Assembly: GCA_022575985.1 (NCBI GenBank)
Contig: JAKSXM010000137.1
Location: 23,764,001 to 23,828,000 of the forward strand
Length of the DNA: 64,000 nucleotides
Reading direction: 5' to 3'
Source: Anagrus nilaparvatae
Taxonomy: Eukaryota > Arthropoda > Insecta > Hymenoptera > Mymaridae
The notes beneath the pieces are model-generated. The model worked only from the letters and a program-made list of their open reading frames with translations. It searched no databases and was not told the DNA's origin. Positions 50,271 through 61,900 of this stretch are shown here, piece by piece. How positions within the stretch are numbered: the first letter of the stretch is position 1; each line of letters begins with the position of its first letter. A program made the translations under genes and the position numbers.

Positions 50271-51380
50271 CCCTTTATTTATCATTTTTATCGTCTCCCC
50301 TCGGGTCACGGACGCGTATAACATAATGCTCATGCGTGCATTTAACGTTATCCCGGAGAACGGACAAGAAAACATCAGCTTCCTTCCGTCTTCGGCGAAT
50401 TCCTCTCCATTGCATAGAAAATTTATGCCGAAAACAAAACCGTTAGAAAGAAGAAAGCAGATTGGTTATCCAATCGTAGGTACAAGTAAATAAATTTAAG
50501 GGAGAGTTTTATCGTCTAAGGGTGGATATACTTTGCATTTACGTATCCTACTTTATCGATAACAGTAACGCAAGGAATTTTTTGATTTTAAATAAATAAA
50601 TAATGAATACGCGTTTTTTTGCACTGCGAACTCGACTATGCGAATTTCTTGGAAGGTCCATAACTTGGAAATAATAATAAAAGAGTCTGCGAAATAAATA
50701 TTATATGAGCTACAGTTTCGATTTTTAAGAAATTTATAGAATTTTTTTGGTTTTTTTGCGCCCTGATGCGCATCTGAGAAATATTTTTTTATAAAAAAGA
50801 ATTCTTTGTGTTCTTTATATCTTTTTGGATCTCGATTAAAATAAAATATTTCACTTATTTATTTCAAATTTTTTTTTTATTCTAATAAATATTGAGAGTT
50901 CGCCGCCGCCGATCCAAAAATTTTGTGTCCATAAATGGTCACGTGGTTCTTTAAAAACATAAATACTATTTTTTGACAGAAAGAATTTTGAGAAAAAACG
51001 ATATATTTCTGAAACTAAATTATTATGAAAATAGAAAAAAAGATAATGGTGTTGAGATAAAAGTTTTCAGACGCTTGGGTACTTTATACCCGAAAAATCT
51101 AATAATAAGGATTTTTGACCATATATAAAGGCTATTTATTTTGCTGCCATGTAACTATATCAATTTAATTTTAAGCAACTTTTTTTTTAGTAATATATCC
51201 CTATAAACGCGCTTTTGGACTGCAGACTAGAACAAAGATTTTATTATCCATTAATAAAACGTTGCGAATCAAAAAGTTAATAACATAGCCATAAAAAATC
51301 ATATTTTTTCGTGTTTTTCATGTCTTTTCAGATCAGCCACATCCAGTGGCCGCCCATAAGGCCTGTGTACATGGTGGGTA

Positions 51381-52090
51381 CTAAAGAAAGGGACCTTGGA
51401 TACTTAAGTTTTTCGGTGTGCTGATTACGAATTTTTGGCCCTTTTTCCGGAAAATAGTCACGTTTTTCAGTATAGCCCAATTACTAAATTGGGAGTTCAT
51501 TTTTAGCTATTTTTTTAATATTTCAAGTTCCCGGAACACAATATAATAAAGTTATCCTAACCACTGGGCATTATATTTTTTGGTGCGTATAGATTACGGA
51601 AATGTTAGTAGTTTTTTCAAAACATTATCAGTTTTTCTGCTGTAGCCTATAGTTTCGACTATTTCGAATATTCTTTTAGTGTTTAGAGCTCTGGTAACAA
51701 AATAAACTTATCCTAACCACCATCAATTATGTTACCTGGTAAGTAGATTATGAAAATATTAGTTATCTTTTTAGGAAATTGTCAGTTTTTCCAATGTTAC
51801 CTATTTTAATAGAACTGTAAACGCCAAAGAAATGGGTAAATATACCCTAAACTGGGCTACAGCGGAAAAAATTAAACATTTTTCGTAAAAAATACGGACA
51901 TTTCCGTAATCTAAGCACCAAAAAAAGCATTGTGATTAGAATAACTTATATTGTGTTCCAGGAAATATTAAAAAATGGCTAAAACGACCTAAATTGGGCT
52001 ATAGAGAAAAAAGTCATTTTCCGGAAAAATACCAAAATATTTCGTAATCAGCACACCGAAAAATTTAAGTATTAAAGGTCTCTTCCTTTT
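51381..52090. mobile_element. 700-bp foldback element
   Basis: Left and right halves are imperfect reverse complements across nearly the full length: TTTTTCGGTGTGCTGATTAC (about 51408) is answered at about 52041-52063, and TCCTAACCACTGGGCATTAT (about 51554) at about 51930. The loop is short. There is no reading frame, and divergence between arms is clearly greater than in the palindrome at 471-2422. Confidence 0.75.
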
Positions 52091-52240
52091 GAATTAGATC
52101 ATTTTTCTGCGTTTATTATTACAAGCATGTTAGAGGCATCAAAATGACTTACAGACAAAATTTCTCAAAAAATTAGACATTTTTAGATCTTTTCCATTTT
52201 TTGACCTGGCGAACTTAAAAGACATGATTTCACTATATGT

Positions 52241-52461
52241 ACACTGTAAATAATTAATGTAGAATAGAAATTACTTTTAATGATAGTATAAAAATATTGT
52301 AAATTACCATAGCAAACTAGTTCTAGCTTAAAAATTACTATTAATCAGAGTAAAAATCGCTCAAAAAATAGTATAAATTAGTGAAAATTCTCGATACTCA
52401 AGTTTTTCAAATTTTTTTACTAACATTAAGGGTAATTTCTACTCTTTATTTATTCACAGTG
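52241..52461. mobile_element. TA-flanked mariner-type MITE
   Basis: Terminal repeats of about 40 bases begin CACTGTAAATAATTAATGTA on the left, with the complement ending TTCACAGTG on the right. TA is present on both sides (52239-52240 and 52462-52463). Length is 221 bp and there is no coding sequence. Confidence 0.75.
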
Positions 52462-52716
52462 TATACATTGGATATATGGGTTGATGGTAGCTAAAAAAAT
52501 AATTAATGCTTGGATACAAATTACATAAGTATACTAAAGCAAGCCGTTTAATTTAGAAAATCATTTAATTTTAGCCCCGTACATTGTTTCAATTTTTTCC
52601 CGTTAGATGCTATGACTTTTTTTCTCGCAAGCATTAGACCACGATTAGTATGCAAATCAGCGAGATCACTTAAAAGACAAAAATTAAAGATTTCAATTTC
52701 AATGAAATAGGTATAA

Positions 52717-52797
52717 TAGTCCTGTCGCCAGCAATGCTATTTAATGCCCTAAAATGTCATTTTAGGGCATTAAATAGCATTGCTGGCGACAGGACTA
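52717..52797. mobile_element. 81-bp perfect palindrome flanked by TA
   Basis: Forty bases (TAGTCCTGTCGCCAGCAATG and onward to 52756) are repeated exactly as reverse complement from 52758 to 52797 around one T. The outermost dinucleotide on each side is TA, so the unit reads as a 77-base palindrome with a TA target duplication. Pairing shows no mismatch. If transcribed it would form a perfect 40-bp hairpin. Confidence 0.85.
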
Positions 52798-53687
52798 CAA
52801 AGGTACATGCACATTGAATGGAGCACATAAATCAAACACGAGGAAATGCATTTTAAAGCTGTTTATTCTAATATTCAACGTTCTAAAATTTAACAAAGCT
52901 CTATATTCAGTTTATTTCATTGCAGGGATTGAACATATGGGTCATAAAATAAAAAAAGGGTTAATATTTTTGATTTTCATTTCATGAATATGCAGGGGAA
53001 CATGTACAACAGAGTGCTGGGATTCATTTTACCTGCTGGCATCTTATTCGAACTCTTCAGTTGACGTATTCAATCATTCGTGTCAGATATTAATATTTTT
53101 TTGATTTTTTTCTTGTTAAGTTGTATTTTGAATTCTTGAGGGTTGACAGACTCGTGCATTTTATTATTTTATTTTTAATACAAGTAAGAAATGAAAAAGC
53201 TTTTGCAAAATTCTTCATAAATATAACATGCAAAGTAAAACAAAAACTAAGAGTATTATCTATGAGTATTAAAGGGTTTTAGAGATATTAATAATCTAAA
53301 TTAAGAGAATAAGAGCATTAATTTTGAGTCTTACAAAAAGCGTGCTCTTCGAAAAGATGATTTTCTCTGCTGCGTGTGTCTGAGCTGCGTATCAGCGTAT
53401 CTTCGGGTGAGGTCAATCGCGCGCGTCAACCCTTTTTCTTCGAAACAACAAGATGGAGAGACTGCTGACTGCTGCTGGGGTCGATAAACGTGCAGCAACT
53501 TTTTCTGCACGATTTTCCACCTCCAGAAACTCGTTTTTGAATTTCTTGAGCTTCCCGCGTCTGCCGCTAATTCAACTGCAGTCGCTCAAGTATTGTATAC
53601 TAAACTTGATACATTTTAACAGAACCAGAGTTGCTGCTGACGATATCATATTTTTTGGAGTTAATTTAAACTTCGCGTTTAAAATAA

Positions 53688-56600
53688 ATGGTAAAAGAAA
53701 ATAATAATTGACTTTCTTAAACGTTCAAAGCCATCCTCACGATTCTTTAATGAATTTACGTACATAACCTCACACTCTTTTTTCTTTCTTCTTATCATTG
53801 TTGTAGATTATTAGGGCATTATTATTTGTCATAACAAACAATCAAAACAAACAATTCATTTTAATATGCACATAAAATGCAAAATAAAAATTAATAGAAA
53901 CTCACGTTAATTAAAAATATTCATATTTTAAAGATTCAAAACTAATTTAATTTTTTGACTGTTTATAAACAATTTTTAAATAACTGATTGTCTTTCAAAA
54001 CTGATAAATAATTTTCACTTTAACAGGATTTGTCTTGCTTTTCCGAGGAAAACTTTGACTCCGATGAATGGCTCACTAAAATCTGTGACTCCGAGGAGGC
54101 TCACCGTCCCAGCAGCGAGGTGAGAGAGAAAGATGTCTATACTTAAATATAATTATAATTATTATACTTTATTGCAACATGCGCACATATAAGTTCTCCA
54201 TGCACACCCTTGGTGCTTTTTTATGCTTTTTACAGCGCGCGCACCTTCACTTTTTGTAATACTAAACAGCATACTGAATTATGCAGTTTCAAAGGACTTT
54301 GATGCATCTTTTAACATTCATATTTTAACAGTTCAGAAAGATTGTTTTTTCCTTCCTTTATTTATTTAATAATAGATATAGTAGGTTGTTCTAAAACCGC
54401 AATAATCATTTTTTTTATAAAGAGAATTCGCGTTCGCGCTATCATTGAACCTATATGACTCTTCCCGGTCACTGACACAAGTACCTACAATGCACTGTCA
54501 GTCTACACGCATATAGAAATTGCAATCGCGAAGATGCAAACTGGTTTCTCAATTATTTATTTATCCTTTTTACTCTACACGTCGTCTTGCGCTATACTAA
54601 ATTCAAATTCAAAAAAAAAATTTTTATTATTATTTCTTTCTCTCAAAAAGTGCGACTATTATAACTATATATATGCAATGCATAAAATCTTATAATTTTT
54701 TTTAAATTTTCATATGATTTTCATGGAGTTAAAAATTATTTTATACAAAAATGATTTATTTTTTTAGGATTACATTAAAAATGTACTTTCAAAATTGCAA
54801 TCTTGCATGCAACAATTAAATTCAAATCTTGAAGAACAAGCTGGTGACATAATGGGGCACATGACAAAAGTTTTCAGAGATACCCAAATACTTCAACAAG
54901 AGACTGAAGATCTCAAAGATAAAATGAAATTTATCAAAGAAGAATTAGACCAGGTAAAAAAAAAAAAATTATTTAAAAAAAGTGTGTTCAAAATTTTTTT
55001 TTTTTAGCTGGAAAATAATTCTGGAAAATCTTTATACGTTTTGGAAGAATTTAATAAAATGAAAGAAGAATTAATAAGTCAAACAGAAAGCTTAAAAGAA
55101 GCAGATAATTGGTTGACATTATCAAATGAAGTTGAGGATGTATTTGAAGCAGGAGATGTTTGTAATATTTCCTTTAAATTATACAATATGCAAAAGTCAT
55201 TATCTATGTTGGTTAATGCAACTGATTATGAGGATAAAAAATTGCAATTAGAGAGCTTAAAGAACCGCTTAGAAGCAATAGCTAGTCCAAAACTTGTACA
55301 AGCATTCACAGCAGGAAATTTTGGTATATACTCCTTGCTATGCAATCAGCTTTTAAAAATTTTCATTATTTTTATAATTTTTTATTTTGATTCCAGAACA
55401 ATCTTTATTATACGTTGATATTTTTACTAAAATGGATCGACTTCCTCAATTGCTTAAATATTACCATAATTGTTTAAAAGTATCATTGGCACAAGATTGG
55501 AGAAAAACTATTGAATTTGCTCAAGATGAAAATATTATTTTTTGGCTCCGTACATATTTTGATAAACTGCTTACAACATGGCAAACGCAGGTTAAATGGT
55601 TTGAACATGTTTTTAAAATTCCGTCATCTGAAGTATTGGTAAATATTTACACAGATTTGCTAAAAAGCTTAGATCCTGGAATTTCAGAATGTATAGAAGC
55701 AGCTTTAAGACAACAAAATAATTCTACTAAACTAGAAATTTTAATAGAGCTTAAGGATATTACCAAGCATTTTTTGATAAATTTGAAAGGATTATTAGAT
55801 AATGTGACAGAACAAACCAAGTTAATATTAGCTCAAGCGCTCTATACTCCCTTTATTTCTTATATAGCAAAGTATGGAGTTTATGAAAATTCAAATTTAA
55901 GTCAACAACTTAATGCAATGCAAATTTCTCATGATGAATTAAGCGATACTGTAAATTTCCTTTCTATTAGTGTTTCAAAAGTTATTGAATATGCAAACAA
56001 AGCAAATGATCGCTGCAAACAGTTTACAGAAGGCTGTGCTTACCCCAGCTTTGTTAAAACAATTATTGTAATTATTTAAATTATTAGTATCCATTTTAAA
56101 GAATGATATGATTCAAATATTTTTTTATTCTTATGCAGACTTTCTTCAGTAATTATTTAGAAAAGTTCAAAAGTGGTATGAGACAACTAAATAAATGCAA
56201 AGTCAAACACGAAGATTGGAAATTGTTTCAAATTTGTTTAACTTTAATGCAAACTATTGGTGAATTTTTAATGTTAGTCGAAGAATTTGAAAAAAACTTG
56301 GTCTCTGATATTCTTTTAATCAATAATAAATTACAAAATCCAGATATAAATATATTTAATCAGTATAAAGTATTATTTTTAACCAATAGTGGACAGGATG
56401 AATTTCAACAACTTATTATATCTATTGAAACGGGTATGTAATGTAAAATAATAAATAAAAAAAATTTTTGAATTTCTTAAATTCATGTATTTAAAAATTT
56501 ATTTTCAGAAGAAAAATCTTTATTAAGTCCAACAAAAAAATTAGTACAAAAATTATGCTCAGACTTACACCAATCTATACATGAAGTTATATTTGCTCCA

Positions 56601-57209
56601 ATTTTCACACAATTAATGCTAGCTCGTAGAGCACCTGCCTGGTCTCAAGAAACAAATAAAATGGCAGTTAATTTTGATTTACCTGACTACAGTTATGCCC
56701 CTCAGGAGTATATTACTCAAGTGGGCCAATACTTGCTGACTCTTCCTCAACATTTAGAACCTTTTTTATTGAGAGACAATCCGTGTTTAACTAAAGCATT
56801 AAAACTTGTTGATTCGCAATATAGTCAAGAAGCATGCGAATCTGGATTCACTAATATTTTGTTAGGTATCATTGCAAAAAAAACTTGTCAAATGTTTCAA
56901 GATCAGACATGGGGCATTTATGAACTTAATCCTCCTGCTTGTAAACAACTTGCAACTGACATTGGTGAACTATCAAATCTATAACAATTTTTTCTTAGTA
57001 GTTATAATAATTATAAGTATGTTATTTTTTTAACAGATTATTTAGAAAACGTTTTGGAAGAATTAGGGCTAACGTTATCTGAAAATTTAAAGCAAATGTC
57101 ATTGTTATTGAGAGTGCCTTCGGAGGAATATCAAAATCATAGTTCTGGTTGCAACCCAAAAGTTGTTGCTGCAGTCCGTCAAATGAGAAATATAACTTCG
57201 TCTGGCTAA
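53688..57209 (+). CDS. COG7: Conserved oligomeric Golgi complex subunit 7
   Basis: COG7 is part of lobe B of the COG tether, which guides retrograde vesicles within the Golgi. Eight exons join in phase: 53688-53690, 54027-54119, 54768-54953, 55008-55323, 55397-56067, 56139-56433, 56509-56964, 57037-57209, giving 730 residues (human about 770). The start codon is the last three bases of exon 1, followed by GTAAAA; splicing gives MDLSCFSEENFDSDEWLTKI, which matches the family's N-terminus. A coiled coil spans about residues 33-115. Conserved blocks include YEDKKLQLESLKNRLEAIAS, MDRLPQLLKYYHNCLKV, SYAPQEYITQVGQYLLTLPQ and KQLATDIDYLENVLEELGL. The protein ends AAVRQMRNITSSG. Identification is secure. 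A 5' open frame starting at 53453 overlaps the start codon in another frame. Confidence 0.95.
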
Positions 57210-58999
57210 TTATATTAATTTTTATTTTTATACATAAAAATTTAATTAAAAAAAAGTTGTAAAAATTTTTTTATTTCAAAATTTTAATAAAATATAAGAA
57301 AATACATTTTTTACATTGAACAAACGCCTAAGTATTTATAATTGTTAAAAATATATAATTAAAATTTTAATTTAAATAAAAAATATATTAAGTTTATATT
57401 ATAACCAATGAAACTTTGTTTACTCATTTCTCGCATGCAAAAAATGTCAAAGATGCTATAATCTAATGATGTTATATACCTATAACTTTTAAAATTCAAT
57501 TTTAAATAAAAATGGAGCTCTTTTATTCTATAGGTCAGCAAAATTACACATGCACACACACACGCGCGCGCACAAACATTCTGGCATTACAGCATTTGCA
57601 ATGCAATATGGGCAGATGCCGGGCGGGAATTGTAACGCGAGGTTGATTTTTTAGAATTTTTTTGTTTTTTAGAAAGTGTTTTTAAAATTGCAAGTGATTG
57701 TGATTGTGAAAAATATATAATTGAAAAAATAAAAGTGCAGTTTTAATTATATTAAATTTAGCATAAGAAATTTTTTTCAAAAACAGTTTTGTTAGAAAAA
57801 ATTGATAAAGGTGCTAAGATAATTTTACACTTAACCAACAATTTTGTAAGTGTATGTTAATATTAATAAAAATTTGTTTATTATTTGTTAGATGTCCATG
57901 CATTCCGAATTTGGATAAAAATAAAAATAAATTCATACCCCCACTTCTTAGTGGCCTCGATTACGACGACCGCGTGTTATTTTTACTCGAGACATTCCTA
58001 GAGCTTTCCTTTTTTTTAAGCTATCAAATTAATGCTTTTTTTATTACTCTGTCCAAATATAAGCTCGTAACATTAAGTAACATTAGATTACTTTATCTGG
58101 ATTTTGATTGATGAGCCTATAGAGAGTAAAAATATTAAAACTACCATTTTAAATTTTATTATCTGACAAAAATAGAAACTTTCAAAATTGTTCTAATTTT
58201 TAATAATTAATTAAAATAAAAGCTCAGGTTAATCCCTTTTCTCTATAGAACAATCAAATTTGTAAATTAGATAATTTTTTGTTATTATTGACACTAACTT
58301 CTTTATTTTAATTAATTAATTTTCAAATTTGTTAAATATAACTTATGCTGTAATGTAATATAAATTAATAATTATTATTCGTTCTAAAGTTTTTAAGATA
58401 TTAAGCATCTTCATTATTGTAAAAGAAAAAAAAACATTAAAAATGTTATTATTAGGCATAAATAGGAGAGAACACAGAAGAGAGTGGAAAAAATAAAAGA
58501 TCAGGGACCGGACCGCATTGCTTTCAAACGGACAAAATTGTATTTTTGTATGTGATTAATTTTTTATGTATTCAAGTGTCCGGTATTACTGATAAGAAAA
58601 ATTTCTTTGAAATAAATCAGTTGACGCATTTTTTTATAATTTTTAAAATTGAATTATAATTTTTAACAAGACGTGATTCACGTGATATAAGAATTAAATA
58701 TTGACAGCAAGTGTGCATTACAGTATAACTTAAATGCTAATATCATAACCTATATAAACCAACCACATGGTTAAGAACGCGCTTTATTATAATTTTTTAT
58801 AAATTTTTATTTTTTGATTATTCTTGTTAATCTTGTAGGTATGAATTTTTCATGAATTCCATATGTTCTTTAAATCATTAAAAGTTATTTTTTTTAAATG
58901 TTAACCAGGGCTGCCTTATGTTTATGTTTATGTTTATTATTGAATTTCATTAACAGGTGATAAAAAAAAAAGATTACATAGAATTACTATACATGTGTC
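57210..58999. other. Intergenic between COG7 and spargel
   Basis: Contains a CA/CG dinucleotide repeat (about 57551-57577) and a short GC-richer patch (about 57605-57645), a candidate spargel promoter or leader exon. The rest is AT-rich without coding sequence. Confidence 0.5.
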
Positions 59000-61900
59000 A
59001 TGGAAGCTGGTTTTTTAAATTTTCATAATGAAGAACAATTTTCCGATTTCTCTTTGTCCCTTGACCATCAGCATAACTTACTATGTGAGCCAGAAAATTC
59101 ATTGGATAACATGAATAGTTATGACTTTGATTATGTAAATAGTATAAAAATTGAATCACATGAAACATTATGGGACGTGGAACAAGAGTAAGAATTATTT
59201 TATTATTAATTTAATTCTTTTTTAAAATTTCTCTGTTAATTAATCTATTATTAGGATCAATGGGGATTTAGCCGTTTTGCCAATGTCAGGGGTAGTTCCT
59301 TTAATTCCCAAAATAGAATACATGAAAGAAGATTATGCTAAAGTCCTCACCGATTGGCAAGAGCATATTGGATTTTTGCAGGCTACAGAAACTGAAGAAG
59401 ATATAGACTTGGTCAGTTTAGATTTGGGTCTTCAAATTGCACAAGAATTACAAGATGATATTTTTGAAAACAGTCAAAACTATCCTAATGCCACTAATGA
59501 ATTACAAGAAGCAGATGCTGCTCAAAATGAAAATTTTAAAGATGAAATAAAAACTGAAAATACCTCTGAAGATGGTCAATTTTATACAAAATCTAAAGTA
59601 ACTAAACCCCTTGGTTCAGATTATGTTTCTGAATCAAGTGATAAGGAAATAGGTAAAATCTTTAAAATATTTGAATTTTTTTTTTGTAACTAACTTTGAT
59701 AGCTAGAGAATAGTAATTGATACTTGAATGTTAAATTTCCTCCAGATGTTGAAGGATTAGATTCATTTGATGATTTAGCATTTTCCAAATTAGAATCAAT
59801 GCATGCAAATATTTCAACTAATATTAACCAAGGTCAAAATTTAGGTTTGTTTTTCCTCAATTAACAAATGCTTTATTAATCCTTTAATATTGCTATATTT
59901 ATGTTCTTATTTGATTTTATAGATGAAATATTATTTAATTTTGTAGATGAAAAGGTTAAAATTAAACAAGAAGTAAATGAAAAATTGTACGATTTCAAGC
60001 CACAAACAATTAATGAAATAAGTGAAAAATCCCAAAACCATAATGATAAATCATTAAAGAAAAGGGTTAAGCAGGAGATTAGCTCAAATAAAATAGCTCA
60101 CAAAAATGCTGATGAATCTAAAAGACCATCTAAAAAAATTAAGAAAGAGATTACGCAGATCGAAAAGACAGAAGTCATTCCAACTGGAACAGCTCCTGGT
60201 AAAAATTATCAATAAGAAATAATTTATTTTTAAAAGATGTATTAAATGCAAAATTTTGTATAGCTTTACAAGCTGCTGATATGGATAGTCTTTTGGAACA
60301 GTTTGAGGCAACTGAAGCAAAAACAACAGTTAAAAAAGCTCATTCAAGTAAAAAAATTGCAAAAGATAACAAATTTATTGTCAATAAATGTAAAAATGAA
60401 TCAACTAATTCAAGATTACATAAAAATATAAAAGACTCCTTACCAAAAGAAGTCATTGACAGGATAAAGGTAATTTTTTTTTGTTACATTGAAAATTTTA
60501 AAATATTTTAAATTAACGATAAACTGAAACTAGACATCAGGACACAGAAAAGCTGTTTCAGTGATACCTCCTATTCCTTATAAAACCAAAACATGTAAGG
60601 CTGGTAGTATTACCAAAATGCAAGAAACTGCAGCAACACTTACTCACAATAAATTAAAACTTGTAAGTTTAATTAATTTTATTTTATTTAGATTTAGAAG
60701 TCTTTTTTTTATTTATTTAAGCTCATGACACTTTTTTAGCTAAGCTTAAAAGTAATGAAGCTTACATTAGAAATTATATAAATTATTTCATAGTACAATA
60801 GGTTATTACAAAGTTTTACAAGTTTAAATTAGCAGTTTATACAATTACATTATTTTCAAATAAGAAACCAAAGATATTTTTAATTGCTGTAGTATTTAAT
60901 TTTTAATAAAAATAATTTATGAAACATTAATGACAATTACAAATTATTTTAATAAGTAAAAAATTATAATTATCATTATCTTAATAATGTTTAATTAAAA
61001 ACTAATTATTAATTATATAAAAACACTAGTCTCCAATAATTTGCAATTAACCATTACAATAATAATATTTAACTTGATTAAATAAGAATGAATAAATTTA
61101 GGCTTTGGTATAGTATATGATAGATAATATCAGGATATTTACATTAAATAAATCAAATTTTATGTGATAAATTTAGGTCAGTAGTAGTTCAAAAGATGGT
61201 TTCATTCAAACAGATCATGATTACTGCAGTAACTCAAATTCCACATTTTGCAGTTCCGACAGCAACAGTGAATATGATAAGCATAATAGTGATAGTGAAA
61301 TAATTATTCCAATTAAAAAAGAGAGTTCTAATGAAATTAGTTTTAAAAATTTGAATTATAAACAAAATAGTTCTAAAAAAGATAGTGGCTTAGAATCAGG
61401 AGACGTTAGTGATGCCAGCGAAGATCCTTCTATTGCAAATAAATATAAATCTTTCAAAGCTTCGATTCCATTAAAACCGGTCCAAGCTTTAAACAAAAGT
61501 CCTGAAACAAAAATTCAGTCGGCTTTAGCAACAAGCATTCTCCAATTGCGTAAAGGTGTTTTAACAAAAACAAAAACACTTGATGCTGGTTTTCCAAAAA
61601 AACAACAAATGGTATCGGTCTTAAAAAATCCACCAAAACAATTTCATAACTATAAAGAAAGTATTGTGACAACAACAAATAGTTTCAACAACAAAGTTCA
61701 AAATATTATAGTTCAAGACACTCCAATGGATACAGTCGATGAAAAAGATAAAAAGCCTCCTAAAAAAAAGTTAAATTTAGCTGAATACAGAAGTCGAAGA
61801 GAACAAGTTCTTGGTGATGGAAATAAAATAAGCCCTCCTGTTAAACCAATGACTTTAGTTTATATCCACCATGTTTCAACAACAACTGAACCTATATGTG

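Larger units (their letters stand above)
45682..53687. other. 8-kb region without recognisable coding; BTB-Psq 5' side
   Basis: Dominated by A/T runs (for example about 48456-48498) and microsatellite-like sequence. A GC-richer patch at about 49850-50270, rich in CG dinucleotides, is the best candidate promoter and first exon of the BTB-Psq gene. Three inverted-repeat elements lie at 51381-52090, 52241-52461 and 52717-52797. About 53340-53690 is the COG7 promoter and leader. Open frames here have compositions expected of non-coding sequence. Confidence 0.55.

Noticed and set aside
57854..58111. 85-codon frame between COG7 and spargel
   Set aside because: Composition is that of AT-rich non-coding DNA, with no splice partner or motif.
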